Shown: piece by piece, positions 7,685-17,523 of the stretch
How the letters are laid out: each line of letters starts with the position of its first letter
Numbering within the stretch: position 1 is the first letter of the stretch
Source of the DNA: Pseudodesulfovibrio sp.
Lineage (GTDB): Bacteria > Desulfobacterota > Desulfovibrionia > Desulfovibrionales > Desulfovibrionaceae
DNA: 33,069 nt
Reading direction: 5' to 3'
NCBI RefSeq assembly: GCF_028692895.1
Contig: NZ_JAQUWN010000038.1
Location: 1-33,069 of the forward strand
Notes under the pieces: model-generated
What the model saw: only the letters and a program-made list of their open reading frames with translations
What the model was told of the DNA's origin: nothing
Databases searched by the model: none
Translations under genes and position numbers: made by a program

Positions 7685-8638
7685 TTACTTCATTTTTTCC
7701 AGGGCGCGCTTGGCCTGGGTGGCCTGGGGCGTGCCGGGGAACTTCTTCACCACTTCCTCAAGGCGCATCTTTGCCAGCTCGGGCTTGCCCAGCTTGTCCC
7801 AGCAATAGGCGGCCATGAGCAGGGCGGAGCGGTACTTGGAGCTCTGCTGGTACTTGTCGATGACGTCCTCGTACAAAATGACGGCCCGCGCGTAGTCCGC
7901 GAGCTTGTAGTAGCACTGGCCCTGCCAGAAGACGGCGCTGGCCACGTAGGTGTGCTTCTTGAAAGTATCCGTGAATTCGGCCCAGTAGGAGCGCGCCTTT
8001 TCGAACTCGCCCTGTTTGTACAGGTCGTAGGCCTTGTCGTAGAGGGCCATGGCCGCGTCCGCTGGCTTGGCCGGGGCGGCCGCCTCGGCTTTGGCGGCCT
8101 GGGCCGCCGGTGCGGCCGGAGCCGTCTGGGCCGCCGGAGCCGGGGAGTGCGTTGCGGCGGGAGCGGGCGCCGGAGCCGTGGCGTTGGACTCGCCCTCGGC
8201 GGCGGGAGCGGGGGCTGCCGCTGCGGGCTTGTGCAGGCTGCTCAGGTCGGCCTGAAGCTGGTTCTCCAGGATGAACTCGACCTCCTTGAGTTCGGAGCTC
8301 AGGCTGTCGAGGGTCGTGGCGGAGTCGGCCGCGCCCACCTGGCGGTCCAGACGCATGTTCAGGGTTTCCAGCTCGCCGCGCAGCTTGGCGAAGTCGGCGC
8401 GCAGGGCCTGGAGTTCGGCCCAGGTGTCGGCCGTCTTCTCGCGCACGGGCGACTGGGATTTTTCGATTTCCTGCCGCAGCAGCGCCTTGGATTCGGCCAG
8501 TTCGGCCTCCAGTTGCTGGATGCGGTTGACGTCCTGCTGCCGTTCGATCTGCAGGGTTTCCATGTCGGTCCTGGTCACGCAACCGGCCATGGAGAGGAGC
8601 AGGCAGGCGACGAGTATCGTTCGAAAATATTTGATCAT
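7685..8638 (-). CDS. CpoB/YbgF-like TPR lipoprotein
   Basis: The protein starts MIKYFRTILVACLLLSMAGC, a lipoprotein signal with lipobox SMAGC and C20 as the lipidated residue. A heptad-rich segment (about 25-145) follows that should form a coiled coil. Next comes a low-complexity Ala/Pro linker (about 150-190), then TPR repeats to the end (ALYDKAYDLYKQGEFEKA; AVFWQGQCYYKLADYARA; LMAAYCWDKLGKPELA). This is the layout of CpoB/YbgF, the periplasmic partner that links Tol-Pal to peptidoglycan synthesis. No tol genes are in view, so the role is by analogy. I chose the ATG with GAGGA upstream; an open frame runs 66 codons further up but overlaps the previous gene and lacks a signal. At 317 residues it is normal for the family. 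It lies close to lspA, whose product would mature it. Confidence 0.85.
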   Translation of the reverse strand: MIKYFRTILVACLLLSMAGCVTRTDMETLQIERQQDVNRIQQLEAELAESKALLRQEIEKSQSPVREKTADTWAELQALRADFAKLRGELETLNMRLDRQVGAADSATTLDSLSSELKEVEFILENQLQADLSSLHKPAAAAPAPAAEGESNATAPAPAPAATHSPAPAAQTAPAAPAAQAAKAEAAAPAKPADAAMALYDKAYDLYKQGEFEKARSYWAEFTDTFKKHTYVASAVFWQGQCYYKLADYARAVILYEDVIDKYQQSSKYRSALLMAAYCWDKLGKPELAKMRLEEVVKKFPGTPQATQAKRALEKMK

Positions 8639-8643
8639 GTAGG

Positions 8644-8871
8644 CTATCCTCGTTTGGTCCCTCGTTTCCGTCCGATCAGAAGATACGCCAGAGAGCCCAA
8701 GATGGGAATAAAAATGCACAGTTGCATCCAGGCCACCTTTTCGCTCGGCAGATCGTAGTCCCTCCGCCAGACGTCGAGGATGGTCCAGGCGCTGAACGAG
8801 AAGCAGACGGCCACGGCCAGGCCTGCGATGGCCCATTGGGTAGGCGTGACGGCGGAAAAGTCGGGAAACAC
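8644..8871 (-). CDS. Small membrane protein, PLDc_N type
   Basis: The 75-residue protein has two membrane helices (about 12-33 and 46-64) separated by a charged loop, WRRDYDLPSEKVAW. It ends in a basic tail, IGRKRGTKRG. The second helix, CIFIPILGSLAYLLIGRKR, matches the PLDc_N motif found before cardiolipin synthase-like domains and also as stand-alone small proteins of unknown role. The start is GTG, supported by TAAGGAG nine bases upstream. It lies between lspA and the lipoprotein gene with gaps of 13 and 5 bases, so it is surely co-transcribed. It may take part in envelope assembly; the sequence does not prove this. Confidence 0.85.
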   Translation of the reverse strand: MFPDFSAVTPTQWAIAGLAVAVCFSFSAWTILDVWRRDYDLPSEKVAWMQLCIFIPILGSLAYLLIGRKRGTKRG

Positions 8872-8884
8872 GGTTTCGGGCTCC

Positions 8885-9382
8885 TTAGGACGGCTTGCGG
8901 GCGTCGTCCCGTTTGCGGTTGAGCAGCATGGAGAGGATGATGCATCCGGCCCCCACCGACAGGGCGATGTCCGCCACGTTGAAGGCGGGCCAGTGCCAGT
9001 CCCCCCGGTAGAAGTCCAGAAAGTCCGTGACCACGCCGAGGCGGACGCGGTCCACGAGGTTGCCCACCGCGCCTCCCGCGATGAGGGAGAGGCCGGTGGT
9101 CAGCCAGCGGTCGGACCGGTCGGCGCTCTTCAGCATATAGCCGATGAGCCCCAGGGCGACCAGGCCGATGGCGATGAACAGCGGCCGCTGCCAGGCGATG
9201 TGCTCGCTGTTCAGGAAGCCCCAGGCCGCGCCCCGGTTGAGCACGTGGACCAGGTTGAAGAATCCCGGAATGACCGGGAAGCCGGTCCACGGCTCCATGG
9301 AGGCGGAGACCCAGGCCTTGGTGGCCTGGTCCAGGGCGACGGCGCCCGCCGCCAGCAGGGTCGCGTATCGGTATCGGCCCAT
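8885..9382 (-). CDS. lspA: Lipoprotein signal peptidase (signal peptidase II)
   Basis: LspA is an inner-membrane aspartyl protease that removes signal peptides from diacylated prolipoproteins. Four membrane helices are visible. The catalytic aspartates are D120 in GNLVDRVRLGVVTDFLDF and D138 in FNVADIALSVG, matching E. coli D124 and D143. The N-terminal DQATKAWV, the VLNRGAAWGFL loop and the AGGAVGNLVDR motif are all present. The 165-residue length is normal. The gene begins 4 bases after the ileS stop codon, so translation is probably coupled; ileS-lspA is a widely conserved pair. The next genes downstream include a lipoprotein that would be an LspA substrate. Confidence 0.97.
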   Translation of the reverse strand: MGRYRYATLLAAGAVALDQATKAWVSASMEPWTGFPVIPGFFNLVHVLNRGAAWGFLNSEHIAWQRPLFIAIGLVALGLIGYMLKSADRSDRWLTTGLSLIAGGAVGNLVDRVRLGVVTDFLDFYRGDWHWPAFNVADIALSVGAGCIILSMLLNRKRDDARKPS

Positions 9383-9386
9383 CCGC

Positions 9387-12209
9387 CTATTCCCGGTCCA
9401 GGTTTCGCAGCACCTCGGTGCAGCGCGGGCAGGCGTCCGGAAACGCCGGGTCCGCGCCCAGGTCGTTGCTGATGCGCCAGCAGCGCTCGCACTTCCGCCC
9501 CGGAGCGGGTTCCACGGTGATGCGCAGGTTTTCCACGTCCTCGCCGGAGAAGGCGTCGGCGGGCGCTTCGGCCGTGTCGGCCAGGGCCACGTCGGAGACG
9601 ATGAAGAACTCGCGCGCGTCCAGCTCGTCGGAGGCGACCAACTCGCGGATTTCCTCGGGAGCGTAGAGGGTGACCTTGGCGTCCAGGGACTTGCCGATGA
9701 CGCCGTCCTTGCGCTTGGGTTCGATGGCCTTGTTCACGTCGGCGCGCACGCAGGCCAGGGTTTCCCAGCGGGAGCGCTCGTCGGCGGAGAGGGCGGGATC
9801 GTCGGCGGCGAAGCGCAGGGCGAAGACCGTACCGGTCTGCGACAGGTCCGCCTTGATGGCCTCGGGCAGGTTCTGGAACGCCTCCTCGGCCGTGAAGGAC
9901 AGGACCGGGGCCATGTCCTCCAGCAGCATCAGCAGGATCTGCCAGAGCACGGTCTGGGCGGAGCGGCGCTTCACTCCGCTCTTCTCCTCCACGTAGAGGC
10001 GGTCCTTGATGATGTCGAGGTAGAAGGAAGAGAGGTCGACCACGCAGAGGTTGTGCAGGGTGTGGTAGACCTTGTGGAACTCATATTCCTGGTACGCCTT
10101 GCGGATGGTGGCGTGATGGCGGCGCACCATGTCCAGGGCGAAGCGGTCCAGCGGGAGCATGTCGGCCACGGCCACGCGGGTTGCGGGGTCGAAGTCGTTC
10201 AGGTTGGAGAGCAGGTAGCGGCAGGTGTTGCGGATGCGCCGGTAGGCGTCCACCAGCCGGTTCAGGGTCTCGTCCGAGATGCGGATGTCCTCCTGGTAGT
10301 TGGAGGCCGAGACCCACATGCGCAGGATTTCCGCGCCGAACTTGTCGATGATCTCCTGGGGCGCGAGGACGTTGCCGATGGACTTGGACATCTTGCGGCC
10401 CTCGGCGTCCACCACGTAGCCGTGGGTGAGCACGGACTTGTAGGGCGGCACGTCGCGGGTGCCCACCGAGGCGAGCAGGGAGGAGTGGAACCAGCCGCGA
10501 TGCTGGTCCGAGCCCTCCAGGTAGAGGTCGGCCGGGAAGCGCAGCTCGGGCCGTTTTTCGAGCACGGCGGCGAAGCTGGTGCCGGAGTCGAACCAGACGT
10601 CCAGGATGTCGGTCTCGCGCTTCCAGTGGGTGCCGCCGCACTTGGGGCAGGTCAGCCCCTCGGGGACCAACTCCTCAATGGGAGCCTCGAACCAGTAGTC
10701 GCAGCCCGTCTCGTGCCTGGCGTACTTGTCGCAGATGTCGTAGACCCACTTGGCGTCGAACCACGTCTCGTCGCAGTCCTTGCAGATCAGGGCCGAGATG
10801 GGCACGCCCCAGTTGCGCTGGCGGGAGATGCACCAGTCGGGCCGGTTGGCGATCATGTTGTGGATGCGCTCCTCGCCCCAGGCCGGAATCCACTGCACGT
10901 CGTTGCGAATGGCGTCGAGCGCCCGCTTGCGCAGGTCGTTCTCGTCCATGCCGATGAACCACTGGGTGGTGGCGCGGAAGATGACCGGCTGCTTGCAGCG
11001 CCAGCAGTGCGGGTAGGAGTGGGTGATCTTTTCCGTGGCCAGGAGGTTGCCGAGTTCGGTCAGCTTCTCGATGACCTTGGGATTGGCTTCCCAGACGTTC
11101 AGCCCGGCGAAGTATTCGACCTCCTGGGTGAACACGCCGTGGTCGTTCATGGGCGAGAGGATTTCCAGGCCGTACCTCAGGCCGGTCTCGAAGTCCTCGC
11201 GGCCGTGGCCGGGCGCGGTGTGCACGCAGCCGGTGCCGGTCTCCAGTGTGACGTAGTCGGCCAGGACCACCAGGGATTCGCGGTCGTAAATGGGATGCCT
11301 GGCCTTGAGGTTCTCCAGGACCGAGCCCTTGAAGGCGGCCAGGATGACAGGCTCGTCCCAGCCGAACTTTTCCGCGCACTGCGGGAGCATGCCCTCGGCC
11401 AGGATGTGGTAGACGTCGCCCGCCTCGACCAGCACGTAGTCGAAGTCCGGGTGCACGGCCACGCCCAGGTTGTCGGGGATGGTCCAGGGGGTGGTGGTCC
11501 AGATGTCGATGAACAGTTTGGACACGTCCACGTCTGCGATCTTCTTGAAATTCTCGTCCGGCAGCGGAAAGCGGACGTAGATGGAGGGAGAGGTGTGGTC
11601 CTCGTACTCCACCTCGGCTTCGGCCAGGGCGGTGTGGCAGTCGCAGCACCAGTAGATGGGTTTTTTGCCCCGGACAACGCCGTTGCGCTCCATGAACCGG
11701 CCCAGTTCGCGGGCCGTGGCGGCCTCGTATTCCGGCTTCATGGTCATGTACGGATCTTCCCAGGTGCCGAGCACGCCGAGGCGCTTGAATTCCTTGCGCT
11801 GCACGTCCAGCCACTTGGCGGCGTAGGATCGGCAGACCTTGCGGATGGTCAGGGTGTCCAGCTCCTTGCCCTTGGCCTTGAGCTCCTGCTCGACCTTGTG
11901 CTCGATGGGCAGACCGTGGCAGTCCCAGCCGGGCACATACTGGGCCTGCTGGCCCTGCATGTTGCGGGACTTGACGATGATGTCCTTGAGAACCTTGTTC
12001 AGGGCGGTGCCCATGTGAATGTGCCCGTTGGCGTAGGGCGGGCCGTCGTGCAGGACGAACGCGTCGTCGGGGTCCCCGGCCGCGACCATGGCGTCGTAGG
12101 CCTTGGTCTCCTCCCAGAACTTGAGCATCTCGGGCTCGCGTTGCTTGAGGTTGGCCTTCATGGGGAAATTGGTCTGGGGCAGGAGCAGGGTCTTCTTGTA
12201 GTCGCTCAT
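9387..12209 (-). CDS. ileS: Isoleucyl-tRNA synthetase
   Basis: IleS charges tRNA-Ile and edits misactivated valine. The class I signature appears as [13 protein letters not shown] with HMGT at residues 65-68 in the HIGH position, and KMSKS is at 606-610 ([11 protein letters not shown]). The connecting editing domain includes [19 protein letters not shown]. The C-terminus carries the bacterial zinc finger, CERCW and later CPRC near residues 910-935. The 940-residue length fits the bacterial type. GGAGG lies about 12 bases before the ATG. It leads the minus-strand run ileS-lspA-PLDc_N-lipoprotein-NIL-PilZ-cheZ. I found no T-box in the roughly 210-base leader. Confidence 0.98.
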   Translation of the reverse strand: MSDYKKTLLLPQTNFPMKANLKQREPEMLKFWEETKAYDAMVAAGDPDDAFVLHDGPPYANGHIHMGTALNKVLKDIIVKSRNMQGQQAQYVPGWDCHGLPIEHKVEQELKAKGKELDTLTIRKVCRSYAAKWLDVQRKEFKRLGVLGTWEDPYMTMKPEYEAATARELGRFMERNGVVRGKKPIYWCCDCHTALAEAEVEYEDHTSPSIYVRFPLPDENFKKIADVDVSKLFIDIWTTTPWTIPDNLGVAVHPDFDYVLVEAGDVYHILAEGMLPQCAEKFGWDEPVILAAFKGSVLENLKARHPIYDRESLVVLADYVTLETGTGCVHTAPGHGREDFETGLRYGLEILSPMNDHGVFTQEVEYFAGLNVWEANPKVIEKLTELGNLLATEKITHSYPHCWRCKQPVIFRATTQWFIGMDENDLRKRALDAIRNDVQWIPAWGEERIHNMIANRPDWCISRQRNWGVPISALICKDCDETWFDAKWVYDICDKYARHETGCDYWFEAPIEELVPEGLTCPKCGGTHWKRETDILDVWFDSGTSFAAVLEKRPELRFPADLYLEGSDQHRGWFHSSLLASVGTRDVPPYKSVLTHGYVVDAEGRKMSKSIGNVLAPQEIIDKFGAEILRMWVSASNYQEDIRISDETLNRLVDAYRRIRNTCRYLLSNLNDFDPATRVAVADMLPLDRFALDMVRRHHATIRKAYQEYEFHKVYHTLHNLCVVDLSSFYLDIIKDRLYVEEKSGVKRRSAQTVLWQILLMLLEDMAPVLSFTAEEAFQNLPEAIKADLSQTGTVFALRFAADDPALSADERSRWETLACVRADVNKAIEPKRKDGVIGKSLDAKVTLYAPEEIRELVASDELDAREFFIVSDVALADTAEAPADAFSGEDVENLRITVEPAPGRKCERCWRISNDLGADPAFPDACPRCTEVLRNLDRE

Positions 12210-12342
12210 GGCTGTTGCGGTCCTCCGACGGCGATATATTTCACTTAATGATACCTGTCGTTCAAATGAATCGGGGTAGATTGGTACAACATGGGCCGGA
12301 AGTCAAGCCTGGCTGGGGTTTCCGGGCGAACGGGCGATGGCT

Positions 12343-12358
12343 TGCACATGCTTGTGCA
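12343..12358. promoter_or_regulatory. Inverted repeat upstream of the TPR gene
   Basis: TGCACA-TGCT-TGTGCA is a perfect 6-bp inverted repeat in the ileS/TPR divergent region, about 60 bases before the TPR start. It could be an operator or a small hairpin. No further support is visible. Confidence 0.2.
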
Positions 12359-12419
12359 CCGCGCCGGAATCGGTGTATTCACCGCGATCGGTTTCGCATC
12401 GACACCTTGGGAGGGAAAT

Positions 12420-13031
12420 ATGGGAAACGACCAGCCGAGGCGCGGTCAGGAAGAGGCGGGCGGCGGTCTCGTCAAGCGGTCCACCTGCATCATCTTGGTG
12501 GTCATGGCCTTGCTTGTCGGCGCGTTCGTCGGCAACACCGTGACCATGCTCTACGTGGGGCAGCGGCAGGGAGCTGCCCCCGCGCCGACCGCCGCGTCCG
12601 CGCCCGCGGGCGGCGACGTCGCGACCCTGTCCAGGCTGGAGCAGGAAACGGCGGCGCATCCGACCGACGCCAACGCCTGGGTGGACCTGGGCAACTACTG
12701 CTTCGACAACGGGCTGTTCGAAAAGGCCGTGGCCGCCTACGAGCACGCCCTCGAACTCTCCCCCATGCGGGCCGACGTCTGGTCCGACCTGGGCGTCATG
12801 TACCGGCGGACCAGCCGGTTCAACAAGGCCATCGAGGCCTTCGGCCAGGCGGCGAAGATCGATCCGGCCCATACCACCTCGCGCTACAATATGGGCGTGG
12901 TCTACTATTTCGACCTGAACGACAAGGCCAACGCCCTGAAAATCTGGAAAGGGCTGCTGGCGGACGATCCCCAGGCCCGGACCCCGGACGGGCGGCCCCT
13001 GGCGGACCTGATCCGCGAGACCGAGAAATAG
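12420..13031 (+). CDS. Membrane-anchored TPR protein
   Basis: The 203-residue protein has a charged cytoplasmic N-terminus and one membrane helix (about 25-48, STCIILVVMALLVGAFVGN). An Ala/Pro linker follows, then at least three TPR repeats facing the periplasm (ANAWVDLGNYCFDNGLFEKA; ADVWSDLGVMYRRTSRFNKA; TSRYNMGVVYYFDLNDKANA). TPR arrays are protein-binding scaffolds; the partner is unknown. The layout resembles the TPR part of cytochrome c biogenesis and NrfG-like proteins, but no such genes are adjacent. GGAGG lies six bases before the chosen ATG. An in-frame ATG 43 codons upstream has no ribosome site and would add a non-coding-looking extension. Confidence 0.85.
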   Translation: MGNDQPRRGQEEAGGGLVKRSTCIILVVMALLVGAFVGNTVTMLYVGQRQGAAPAPTAASAPAGGDVATLSRLEQETAAHPTDANAWVDLGNYCFDNGLFEKAVAAYEHALELSPMRADVWSDLGVMYRRTSRFNKAIEAFGQAAKIDPAHTTSRYNMGVVYYFDLNDKANALKIWKGLLADDPQARTPDGRPLADLIRETEK

Positions 13032-13172
13032 CGGCGGCAGGTCGCCCCGGTCGGGAACCGGATTCGCCGGATGCGGCAAAAATGAAACAAACCCCCATCA
13101 CGCCCGTAGATATATTATCGTCGATAGTGTATACGCACCTTCGGTGCGGTTCTAAACGCTTCGGAGTGAATA

Positions 13173-13904
13173 ATGCGTGTTCTTGCGATTACGATCGCAG
13201 TCCTGTTCCTTTCCTGCCCGGTTGTCTTCGCCGAGGACATCCACATGCAGGCGATCCTCTATCCTCCGTTGGTCTATAAATCGGGAGACGGTCTCTGCGG
13301 CGTGGCCCCCGATGTGGTCCGGGCCATCCAGGCCGAGGTCGATGATTCCAATCCGTTGGTGGTCGTGCCGTGGTTGCGGGCCTATGAACTGGCTCAGAGC
13401 AGCCCGCGCCAGGCCCTGTTCGCCATTGTCCGGATTCCCGAGCGCGAGGCGCTCTTCAAATGGGTCGGACCGGTCTTTAGCGAGGGCGACTATTTCTTTC
13501 AAAAGCGGGGGGCCGGGCTGAATATCCGGACGCTGGACGACGCCCGCAAGGTGGCGCGCATCGCCGTGCGCCGGGACGGCTATACCCACCAGGCGCTCAA
13601 GGCCAGGGGGTTCGGCAATCTCGACGTGGGACCGAGCTACGACACCAGCTATCAGAAGCTCGTCCAAGGCCGGGTGGACCTTGTGCTCATGGGCGAGCGG
13701 ACCTACTACTTCATGGTCAGGGAGGCCGGGCTCGATCCCGAGGACTTCGAGCGCACGGACTGCAAGCTCGGCGAGTCCTCCGCCTGGCTGGCTTTTTCCA
13801 GGGACATCCCCGACGAAACCATCGCCCGGTGGCAGGCGGTCCTGGACAGGCTTAAGGCCGACGGGACCTATGACGATATCCTCCGGCGCAATTTCCGTCG
13901 TTGA
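13173..13904 (+). CDS. Periplasmic solute-binding protein, family 3-like
   Basis: A clear signal peptide (MRVLAITIAVLFLSCPVVFA, cleavage before EDIHM) is followed by a compact two-lobed SBP_bac_3-type protein of about 223 mature residues. Recognisable segments are YPPLVYKSGDGLCGVAPDVV, VPWLRAYELAQ, LFAIVRIPEREALFKWVGP, then the second-lobe VGPSYDTSYQKLVQGRVDLV and DDILRRNF at the end. Family members bind amino acids or other small polar ligands. The short form, without permease genes, is common in Desulfovibrio-like genomes and may serve sensing instead of uptake. GGAG lies 7 bases before the ATG. The 141-base upstream gap contains an AT-rich, promoter-like patch and a hairpin, CGCACC-TTC-GGTGCG, at about 13135-13149. 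The ligand is unknown. Confidence 0.87.
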   Translation: MRVLAITIAVLFLSCPVVFAEDIHMQAILYPPLVYKSGDGLCGVAPDVVRAIQAEVDDSNPLVVVPWLRAYELAQSSPRQALFAIVRIPEREALFKWVGPVFSEGDYFFQKRGAGLNIRTLDDARKVARIAVRRDGYTHQALKARGFGNLDVGPSYDTSYQKLVQGRVDLVLMGERTYYFMVREAGLDPEDFERTDCKLGESSAWLAFSRDIPDETIARWQAVLDRLKADGTYDDILRRNFRR

Positions 13905-13961
13905 GCCGCCGATCCGGTTTCGGCGGACATTTGCGCCGACGGCTCGGAAATCCGAAAACAA

Positions 13962-13993
13962 AAGGGGAGGCGCGGCAGGCCGCGCTTCCCCTT
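13962..13993. terminator. Bidirectional terminator between solute-binding gene and cysE
   Basis: A 14-bp stem with one G-T wobble (AAGGGGAGGCGCGG and its partner) and a 4-nt loop is followed by a T-rich tail on the plus strand and TTTTGTTTT on the minus strand. It serves both convergent genes. Confidence 0.88.
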
Positions 13994-14015
13994 CATTTCT
14001 TGTCTTTTCGGCCGA

Positions 14016-14936
14016 CTAGATGCCGCTGCCGTCCGTGAAGGACTGGTGCAGGGCGCGGGACTGGACGATGCGCGCCCCGGCCGGGACGTCGCCGGTGATC
14101 CAGACGTTGCCGCCGATGACCGCGCCCTTGCCTATGGTCACGCGGCCGAGGATGGTCGCGCCCGCGTAGACGATGACGCCGTCCTCCACCACGGGGTGGC
14201 GGGGCAGTCCCTTGATGAGCCGCTCGTCGTCGCCCTTGGGGAAGCTCTTGGCCCCCAGGGTGACGCCCTGGTAGACGCGGACGTTGTCGCCGATGATGCA
14301 GGTCTCGCCGATGACCGTGCCCGTGCCGTGGTCCATGAAAAAACTTTCGCCGATGGTCGCTCCGGGGTGGATGTCGATGCCCGTGTCAGAGTGGGCCATC
14401 TCGCCGATGATGCGCGGGATGATGTCCACGTCGAGCCTGTAGAGCTCGTGGGCGATGCGGTGGTTGGTCAGGGCGCGCACCGAGGGGTAGCAGAAGATGG
14501 TCTCGCCGTGGCTCTTGGCCGCCGGGTCGCCGTCGTAGGCGGCCCCCACGTCCTTGAGCAGCAGGCGGCGGATGGCGGGCAGCCGGGTGATGAAGGTCCG
14601 GGCCACATCCCGGGCGCGGTCGGCGCACTCCCGGCACTTGCCGCCGGACTCCATCTCGCAGACGAAGCAGTAGCCTCGGTTGATCTGGTCGGCCAGTTGG
14701 CGCTCCACGCGGTCCAGGGTGGCCCCGATGTAGTAGGGCATGGTGTCCGGGGTGATCTCCGACGGGCCGAAATAGCCCGGGAAGAGCACGGTGCGCAGTG
14801 ATTCCACTATCTCGGAGAGGGTCTCCACGGACGGCATGGGCATGTCGTCCGAATAGCGGTGGGAGACGGGGCCGTTGTCGCCGGATTCGACCAGCAGGGC
14901 GACCACGTCGGCCAGGGTGTAATCCTGTTCGGTCAT
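14016..14936 (-). CDS. cysE: Serine O-acetyltransferase
   Basis: CysE makes O-acetylserine from serine and acetyl-CoA, feeding CysK. The C-terminal half is a left-handed beta helix of hexapeptide repeats ([41 protein letters not shown]) with the family active-site elements GIDIHPGA (H190) and [11 protein letters not shown] (H203). The N-terminal half is helical and longer than in E. coli, as in the EpsC-like branch. A striking addition is a CxxC-x7-CxxC cluster at C90, C93, C101 and C104, which looks like a metal-binding knuckle. The ATG overlaps the cysK stop by 4 bases (ATGA), so translation is coupled. The order nifS-cysK-cysE joins cysteine synthesis and use. Confidence 0.93.
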   Translation of the reverse strand: MTEQDYTLADVVALLVESGDNGPVSHRYSDDMPMPSVETLSEIVESLRTVLFPGYFGPSEITPDTMPYYIGATLDRVERQLADQINRGYCFVCEMESGGKCRECADRARDVARTFITRLPAIRRLLLKDVGAAYDGDPAAKSHGETIFCYPSVRALTNHRIAHELYRLDVDIIPRIIGEMAHSDTGIDIHPGATIGESFFMDHGTGTVIGETCIIGDNVRVYQGVTLGAKSFPKGDDERLIKGLPRHPVVEDGVIVYAGATILGRVTIGKGAVIGGNVWITGDVPAGARIVQSRALHQSFTDGSGI

Positions 14937-15865
14937 GCGGGCTCCTCTTCGAAAAGCGGGGTGCTCAGGTAGCGTTCGCCGGTGTCGCAGACGATGAAGA
15001 CGATCATCTTGCCCGCGTTTTCGGGCCGGGCCGCCAGCTTGAGGGCGGCGGCGCAGTTGGCCCCGGAGGATATGCCGCAGAGGATGCCCTCCCGGCGGAT
15101 CAGTTCCTTTGCCGTGTCCACGGCCTCTTCGTCGCCGATGGGGATGATTTCATCAATGATCGCCGTGTTCAGGACGTCGGGCACAAAGCCCGCGCCGATG
15201 CCCTGGATGGAGTGCGGGCCTGGCTGGCCGCCTGAGATCACGGGCGAGGACTTGGGCTCCACGGCCACGATCCTGACTTCTGGCTTGTGCGCCTTGAGCG
15301 CCTCGCCGGTGCCGGTCAGGGTGCCGCCGGTGCCCACGCCCGCCACGAAGACGTCCACGCGGCCGTCGGTGTCGGCCCAGATTTCCTCGGCGGTGGCGGC
15401 GCGGTGCGCAGCCGGGTTGTCCGGGTTGGCGAACTGCATGGGCATGAACCCGTTGTCCAACCCCTTGAGGATCTCCTCGGCCCTGGCGATGGCCCCTTTC
15501 ATGCCCTCGGCCGCCGGTGTCAGGACCAGCTCGGCTCCCAGCCCCTTGAGCAGCTTGCGCCGTTCCATGCTCATGTTTTCGGGCATGGTCAGGATCAGGC
15601 GCATCCCCCTGACCGCGCAGACAAAGGCCAGGCCGATGCCCGTGTTGCCACTGGTGGGCTCCACCAGCACGGTTCCGGCGTTGATGCGGCCGTCGGCAAG
15701 GGCGGCCTCGATCATGTTCCGCCCGATGCGGTCCTTGACCGAGCCGCAGGGGTTGTTGGATTCGAGCTTGGCCACCACGGTGGCTCCGAGCCCCTCGGAA
15801 AGGCGGTTCAGGCGGACCATGGGGGTCCGGCCCACCAACTCGGTCATGTCGTTGGCGATGTGCAT
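14933..15865 (-). CDS. cysK: Cysteine synthase A (O-acetylserine sulfhydrylase)
   Basis: CysK is a PLP enzyme that makes cysteine from O-acetylserine and sulfide, which is plentiful in a sulfate reducer. Conserved elements are [11 protein letters not shown], the PLP lysine K44 in [11 protein letters not shown], the substrate loop PTSGNTGIG, the phosphate-binding [20 protein letters not shown], and GISSGAN near the C-terminus. The 310-residue length is normal. The stop codon overlaps the cysE start by 4 bases, and the gene begins 11 bases after nifS. In many bacteria CysK and CysE form a complex through the CysE C-terminal isoleucine; the neighbouring CysE here does end in Ile (DGSGI), consistent with that. 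Confidence 0.97.
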   Translation of the reverse strand: MHIANDMTELVGRTPMVRLNRLSEGLGATVVAKLESNNPCGSVKDRIGRNMIEAALADGRINAGTVLVEPTSGNTGIGLAFVCAVRGMRLILTMPENMSMERRKLLKGLGAELVLTPAAEGMKGAIARAEEILKGLDNGFMPMQFANPDNPAAHRAATAEEIWADTDGRVDVFVAGVGTGGTLTGTGEALKAHKPEVRIVAVEPKSSPVISGGQPGPHSIQGIGAGFVPDVLNTAIIDEIIPIGDEEAVDTAKELIRREGILCGISSGANCAAALKLAARPENAGKMIVFIVCDTGERYLSTPLFEEEPA

Positions 15866-15876
15866 GAAATGATTCC

Positions 15877-17052
15877 TTACGGGTTGATGGCGTGGCCGAT
15901 TCCACCGGAGTGGCCGACGCGCAGATTCTCGATGATGCCGGGCAGGACGGCGAGGACGCGGTCCACCTCCCCGGCCGTGTTGAACCGGCCCAGGCTGAAG
16001 CGCACGGACCCGACAGCGTGGCGCAGGGGCACGTCCATGGCGGTCAGGACGTGGGAGGGTTCGGGATTGGCCGCGGAGCAGGCCGAGCCGGTGCTGGCGC
16101 AGATGCCGTACCGGTCGAGTTCGCGCAGGATGTCCCCGCCCGAGACCGAGCCGAAGGAAAGATAGGAGGTGCCGGGCAACCGGGAGGTCGGGTCGCCGTT
16201 GACCACGGTGTCGGGCACGGCGGCCAGCAGGCCGCGCTCCAGCCGGTCGCGCAGCTCGCGGACCCGCGTCCGCTCCTCGTCCATGTGGGCTGCGGCCAGC
16301 TCGCAGGCCTTGCCCAGGCCGACGATGAAGGCCGTGTTTTCGGTCCCGGCCCGGCGGCCGGACTCCTGCCCGCCGCCGATGAGCAGCGAGCGGAAGGGCA
16401 GGCCCCGGCGGACGAAGAGCGCGCCGATGCCCTTGGGGGCGTGGAACTTGTGGCCGGACAGGGCCAGCATGTCCACCGGCACGGCGGAGAGGTCGATGGG
16501 GACCTTGCCTACGGCCTGGACCGCGTCGGTGTGGAAGAACGCGCCGCGCTCATGGGCCAGGGCGGCCATTTCGGCGATGGGGTGGACGTTGCCGGTCTCG
16601 TTGTTGGCCCACATGACCGAGACCACGGCCGTGTCGCCGCGCAGGGCGTCCCGCAGTTCCTCCAGGTCCATCCGGCCCTTGGCGTCCACGCCGAGCAGGG
16701 TCACGTCGTACCCCTCGTTCGCGGCGAGGTGTCGGCACAGCTTGAGGACGGCCGGGTGCTCCACCCGGCTGGCGATGACGTGGCGCTTCGCCGGGGCGGC
16801 GGCCAGGGCGGAGCGGATGGCGGTGTTGTCCGACTCGGACCCGCAGGAGGTGAAGACGATTTCGTCCGGCTCGCAGCCGAGCAGGGCTGCCGTTTGCCGC
16901 CTGGCCCGGTCAATGTCGGCGGCCACCTGGCGGCCGAATTCGTAGGCAGAGGAAGGGTTGCCGTAGCGCTCGGTGAAGAAGGGGGCCATGGCCTCGAAAA
17001 CGGCCGGGTCCACGCGCGTGGTGGCGTTGTTGTCCAGATAGATGGTCTGCAT
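15877..17052 (-). CDS. nifS: Cysteine desulfurase, NifS type
   Basis: NifS/IscS enzymes take sulfur from cysteine as a persulfide for Fe-S cluster and thio-cofactor assembly. The PLP lysine is K202 in [13 protein letters not shown]. The catalytic cysteine is C325 in [18 protein letters not shown], the long active-site loop of group I enzymes. Other motifs are [12 protein letters not shown] at the N-terminus, [43 protein letters not shown] and [14 protein letters not shown]. The 391-residue length matches NifS. No nifU or iscU lies next to it in the window. It leads the nifS-cysK-cysE run, so the enzyme that consumes cysteine is made together with the enzymes that make it. Confidence 0.94.
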   Translation of the reverse strand: MQTIYLDNNATTRVDPAVFEAMAPFFTERYGNPSSAYEFGRQVAADIDRARRQTAALLGCEPDEIVFTSCGSESDNTAIRSALAAAPAKRHVIASRVEHPAVLKLCRHLAANEGYDVTLLGVDAKGRMDLEELRDALRGDTAVVSVMWANNETGNVHPIAEMAALAHERGAFFHTDAVQAVGKVPIDLSAVPVDMLALSGHKFHAPKGIGALFVRRGLPFRSLLIGGGQESGRRAGTENTAFIVGLGKACELAAAHMDEERTRVRELRDRLERGLLAAVPDTVVNGDPTSRLPGTSYLSFGSVSGGDILRELDRYGICASTGSACSAANPEPSHVLTAMDVPLRHAVGSVRFSLGRFNTAGEVDRVLAVLPGIIENLRVGHSGGIGHAINP

Positions 17053-17230
17053 GGCGTTCCGCCTGGTGTTGCGGTAGGATCGAGGCGTCGGCGTCCATGG
17101 GCCCGGCCCGTGGCGACGTCCAGCGGCTTATATCCCGGTTCATACAACTAAGTACGGAAATGGGGCCTGTAAACCCGTAAATCTAATTCCGGAGTTTGAG
17201 CGTATGAAATATATATTCGGGGCCGGGCGG

Positions 17231-17491
17231 TTACAGGGACATGACGCCGGGGACCTGGGCGGCCTTGCGGTAGATGTCCATGACCTCGTGGGAGGAGCAC
17301 ATATGGCTCTCGAAGCTGACGCCGACGTATTTGCCGGTTCGGGACGGCCGCTTGACCAGTTCATGGTCCTGGAAGAGCGTGCTGAATTCATCGAGCTTTT
17401 CAAATGGAACGATGAATTTGAACAGATAGGGACAGGGCCACTGATGGTGGTCGTCAAGAAGCTTGTGAAACCGCTCCTGGGTATCGTCCAT
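17231..17491 (-). CDS. DUF493 (YbeD-like) protein
   Basis: This 86-residue protein has the small alpha/beta fold of the DUF493/YbeD family: YLFKFIVPFEKLDEFSTLF, then the conserved turn RPSRTGKYVGVSFESHM, then an acidic helix and a final PGVMSL strand. It resembles ACT-like regulatory folds. E. coli YbeD lies between dacA and lipB, and its function is not settled. GGAGG lies 7 bases before the chosen ATG; the longer open frame has no ribosome site. It precedes nifS by 178 bases, and I see no strong terminator between them, so partial co-transcription is possible. Confidence 0.85.
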   Translation of the reverse strand: MDDTQERFHKLLDDHHQWPCPYLFKFIVPFEKLDEFSTLFQDHELVKRPSRTGKYVGVSFESHMCSSHEVMDIYRKAAQVPGVMSL

Positions 17492-17523
17492 GTGCTTTCC
17501 TCCGGGTGGGTCGGTGGCAGGGC

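Noticed and set aside
9144-12248. A 1034-codon open frame on the plus strand opposite ileS
   Set aside because: It lies antisense to an unmistakable ileS and arises from GC-rich third positions. Its protein is low-complexity (Gly/Val/Ala/His-rich) with no domain.
12210-12419. T-box or other riboswitch in the ileS leader
   Set aside because: No T-box sequence or terminator/antiterminator pair is visible before ileS.
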